A stretch of 64,000 nucleotides of DNA from Paraflavitalea pollutisoli (GTDB taxonomy: Bacteria > Bacteroidota > Bacteroidia > Chitinophagales > Chitinophagaceae): the NCBI RefSeq assembly GCF_029360705.1, contig NZ_JARKMX010000004.1:124001-188000 (forward strand). Reading direction: 5' to 3'. Below are positions 62,615 to 64,000 of the stretch, piece after piece; positions within the stretch are counted from its first letter, which is position 1; the number at the start of each line of letters is the position of its first letter. The notes below the pieces were generated by a model. That model was given only the letters and a program-made list of their open reading frames with translations, did no database searches and had not been told where the DNA came from. Made by a program: the position numbers and the translations under genes.

Positions 62615-64000
62615 ATGCTTCGTAACTACTTTAAGGTTGCCCTGCGCAACCTCTTCAAGAACCGTTCTTCTTCTATTATCAATATCAGTGGCCTGGCCGC
62701 CGGCATGACGGTCGCCATCCTGATCGGCCTCTGGATCTTTGATGAACTCTCCTTCAACAAGTCATTCCCCAATCATGACCGACTGGCCAAGGTTTGGCAG
62801 TTTGTCGAATTCTCGAAGGGTGAAAAGATTCCTTATGATGTGTCGCCGATATTGGTGGCCGACGAGTTGCGCAACAAATACCCCGACTTCGAGGCGGTGA
62901 GTGTCGTGTCGCAAATGCAGGAGATGGTGGTCGCCAATGGTGAGGACCGGTTTAACAAGAAGGGGTTTTACGTGGAGCCAGCATTTGCCGATATGTTCTC
63001 CCTGACTATGCTGGCAGGTAGCCGGCATGCCTTACGGGATATGAATTCCGTATTGCTGTCACGATCTTCGGCGGAGAGTATATTTGGACGTGTTGAGGCT
63101 GTGGGGAAGGTCGTTAGTCTCAATAACCAACTGCCGGTGAAGGTGGCAGGGGTCTACGAAGATTTTCCTGCCAATACGCAGTTTGCCGGGGTGCAGATGC
63201 TGGCGCCCTGGGCGCTGTACCTGGCAAATGATACTTACGCCAGGAAGGCTGCGCCGGATTGGGACGAGAACAGTTTCCAGGTCTTTGCACAGTTGAAGCC
63301 GGGCGTAGATGTCGATGCTGTATCGGCCAAGATCCGCGATATGCGGATGAAGCGGGATGATCCGCCAGCCTATAAGCCTGCCTACTTCCTGCATCCGATG
63401 GATAAATGGCATCTGTATTCTTCCTTTAGTAATGGGGTCAACGACGGCGGGGCAATACGGTTTGTGTGGCTCTTCGGCATGATCGGTGTGTTTGTGTTGC
63501 TGCTGGCCTGCATCAACTTTATGAACCTGAGTACCGCGCGTTCGGAAAAGCGGGCGCGGGAAGTGGGCATCCGCAAAGCGATCGGTTCGGGCCGGCGTCA
63601 ATTGATCGGGCAATTTCTGAGCGAGTCTTTTATGGTGGTCTTGGTGGCGATGCTGCTGTCGGTGATCCTGGTGCAGGTGTCTTTGCCTTTCTTCAATGAA
63701 GTATCCGGGAAACCCTTACGCATATTATGGCAACAACCTCTCTTCTGGGCACTACTGCTGGCCTTTGCTGTGATCACGGGGCTGGTGGCAGGTAGTTATC
63801 CGGCCTTTTACCTGTCGTCGTTCCGTCCGGTGAAGGTTTTGAAGGGGGTATTCAAAGCGGGCCCCCTGGCGGCTTTGCCACGGAAGGTGCTGGTCACTTT
63901 TCAGTTTGCTGTATCTGTGTTATTGATCATCGGTACGGTGGTGGTGTTCCGCCAGCTGGAACATGCACGTAACCGGCCGGTTGGGTATGATCGTGGTGGC
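62615..64000 (+). CDS. MacB/FtsX-type ABC transporter permease, 5' part (cut by window end)
   Basis: The frame stays open from ATG 62615 to the last base (462 codons). It starts MLRNYFKVALRNLFKN, has an N-terminal helix (SGLAAGMTVAILIGLWIF), a periplasmic MacB_PCD domain, and then the FtsX signature NLSTARSEKRAREVGIRKAI with further helices and a GSYPAFYLSSFRPVKVLKG segment. It is a clear paralogue of the 3386 gene at the other end of the window, whose length (788 residues) suggests about 40 percent of this gene lies beyond the edge. No ATPase partner is visible. Confidence 0.92.
   Translation, partial: MLRNYFKVALRNLFKNRSSSIINISGLAAGMTVAILIGLWIFDELSFNKSFPNHDRLAKVWQFVEFSKGEKIPYDVSPILVADELRNKYPDFEAVSVVSQMQEMVVANGEDRFNKKGFYVEPAFADMFSLTMLAGSRHALRDMNSVLLSRSSAESIFGRVEAVGKVVSLNNQLPVKVAGVYEDFPANTQFAGVQMLAPWALYLANDTYARKAAPDWDENSFQVFAQLKPGVDVDAVSAKIRDMRMKRDDPPAYKPAYFLHPMDKWHLYSSFSNGVNDGGAIRFVWLFGMIGVFVLLLACINFMNLSTARSEKRAREVGIRKAIGSGRRQLIGQFLSESFMVVLVAMLLSVILVQVSLPFFNEVSGKPLRILWQQPLFWALLLAFAVITGLVAGSYPAFYLSSFRPVKVLKGVFKAGPLAALPRKVLVTFQFAVSVLLIIGTVVVFRQLEHARNRPVGYDRGG

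Overview
The window looks like a chromosomal segment of a Bacteroidota bacterium, most likely Chitinophagia/Chitinophagaceae. This rests on family knowledge and on what the sequence shows: a SusC/SusD pair, an ECF sigma/FecR/TonB-receptor cassette, a PorV-type type IX secretion (T9SS) protein, seven secreted proteins ending in T9SS-type C-terminal sorting domains, MacB/FtsX-type fused permeases, and starts without strong Shine-Dalgarno motifs. No rRNA, tRNA, transposase, integrase, phage gene or CRISPR array was seen. The base composition is fairly even, apart from an AT-rich patch near 36.1-36.4 kb.

Layout. 0-6 kb: tail of an outer-membrane-like protein, a large T9SS-exported amidase with an inserted golvesin-type domain, and a FtsX-type permease closed by a strong terminator. 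5.9-11.2 kb: AraC-family regulator divergent from a SemiSWEET-like small membrane protein; a secreted small protein behind an elaborate inverted repeat and an apparent CTG start; a CRTAC/ASPIC lipoprotein; a DUF3179 membrane protein. 11.2-13.2 kb: a two-component system whose cytosolic kinase carries an AraC-type ligand-binding domain. 13.5-26.1 kb: ECF sigma factor, FecR, STN-type TonB receptor, lipoprotein, MBG-repeat T9SS cargo, PorV, beta-helix-like lipoprotein, then a second T9SS cargo sharing the N-terminal domain of the first. 26.3-30.2 kb: S41 peptidase, DUF218 protein, secreted unknown. 30.2-35.2 kb: an orphan SusC/SusD pair.

35.2-36.8 kb: a conserved small protein, a degenerate antitoxin-like ORF and a DUF2004-like protein. 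37.1-41.4 kb: a 1419-residue DUF6055-type metalloprotease with beta-helix, discoidin-like and CBM3-like modules. 41.4-53.7 kb: radical SAM protein, alpha/beta hydrolase, unknown secreted protein, DUF418 membrane protein, stress-protein-like protein, lysine-rich H1-like protein, a desaturase-like oxidoreductase/LysE/rhodanese operon, sulfatase and pentapeptide-repeat protein. 53.9-58.6 kb: beta-glucanase (GH16), chitinase (GH18) and a metalloprotease with a beta/gamma-crystallin module, all T9SS cargo. Together these could attack fungal walls. 58.7-64 kb: alginate-export-type porin, S41 peptidase, EEP-family lipoprotein, and the start of a second FtsX-type permease cut by the window edge.

The best candidate for an undescribed system is the 13.5-26.1 kb module. 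There a sigma/anti-sigma pair and TonB receptor sit with two related T9SS cargo proteins bracketing a PorV homologue, which suggests a regulated, dedicated surface-export set. A second candidate is the nested inverted repeat at 7058-7126, which overlaps the apparent non-ATG start of a small exported protein.
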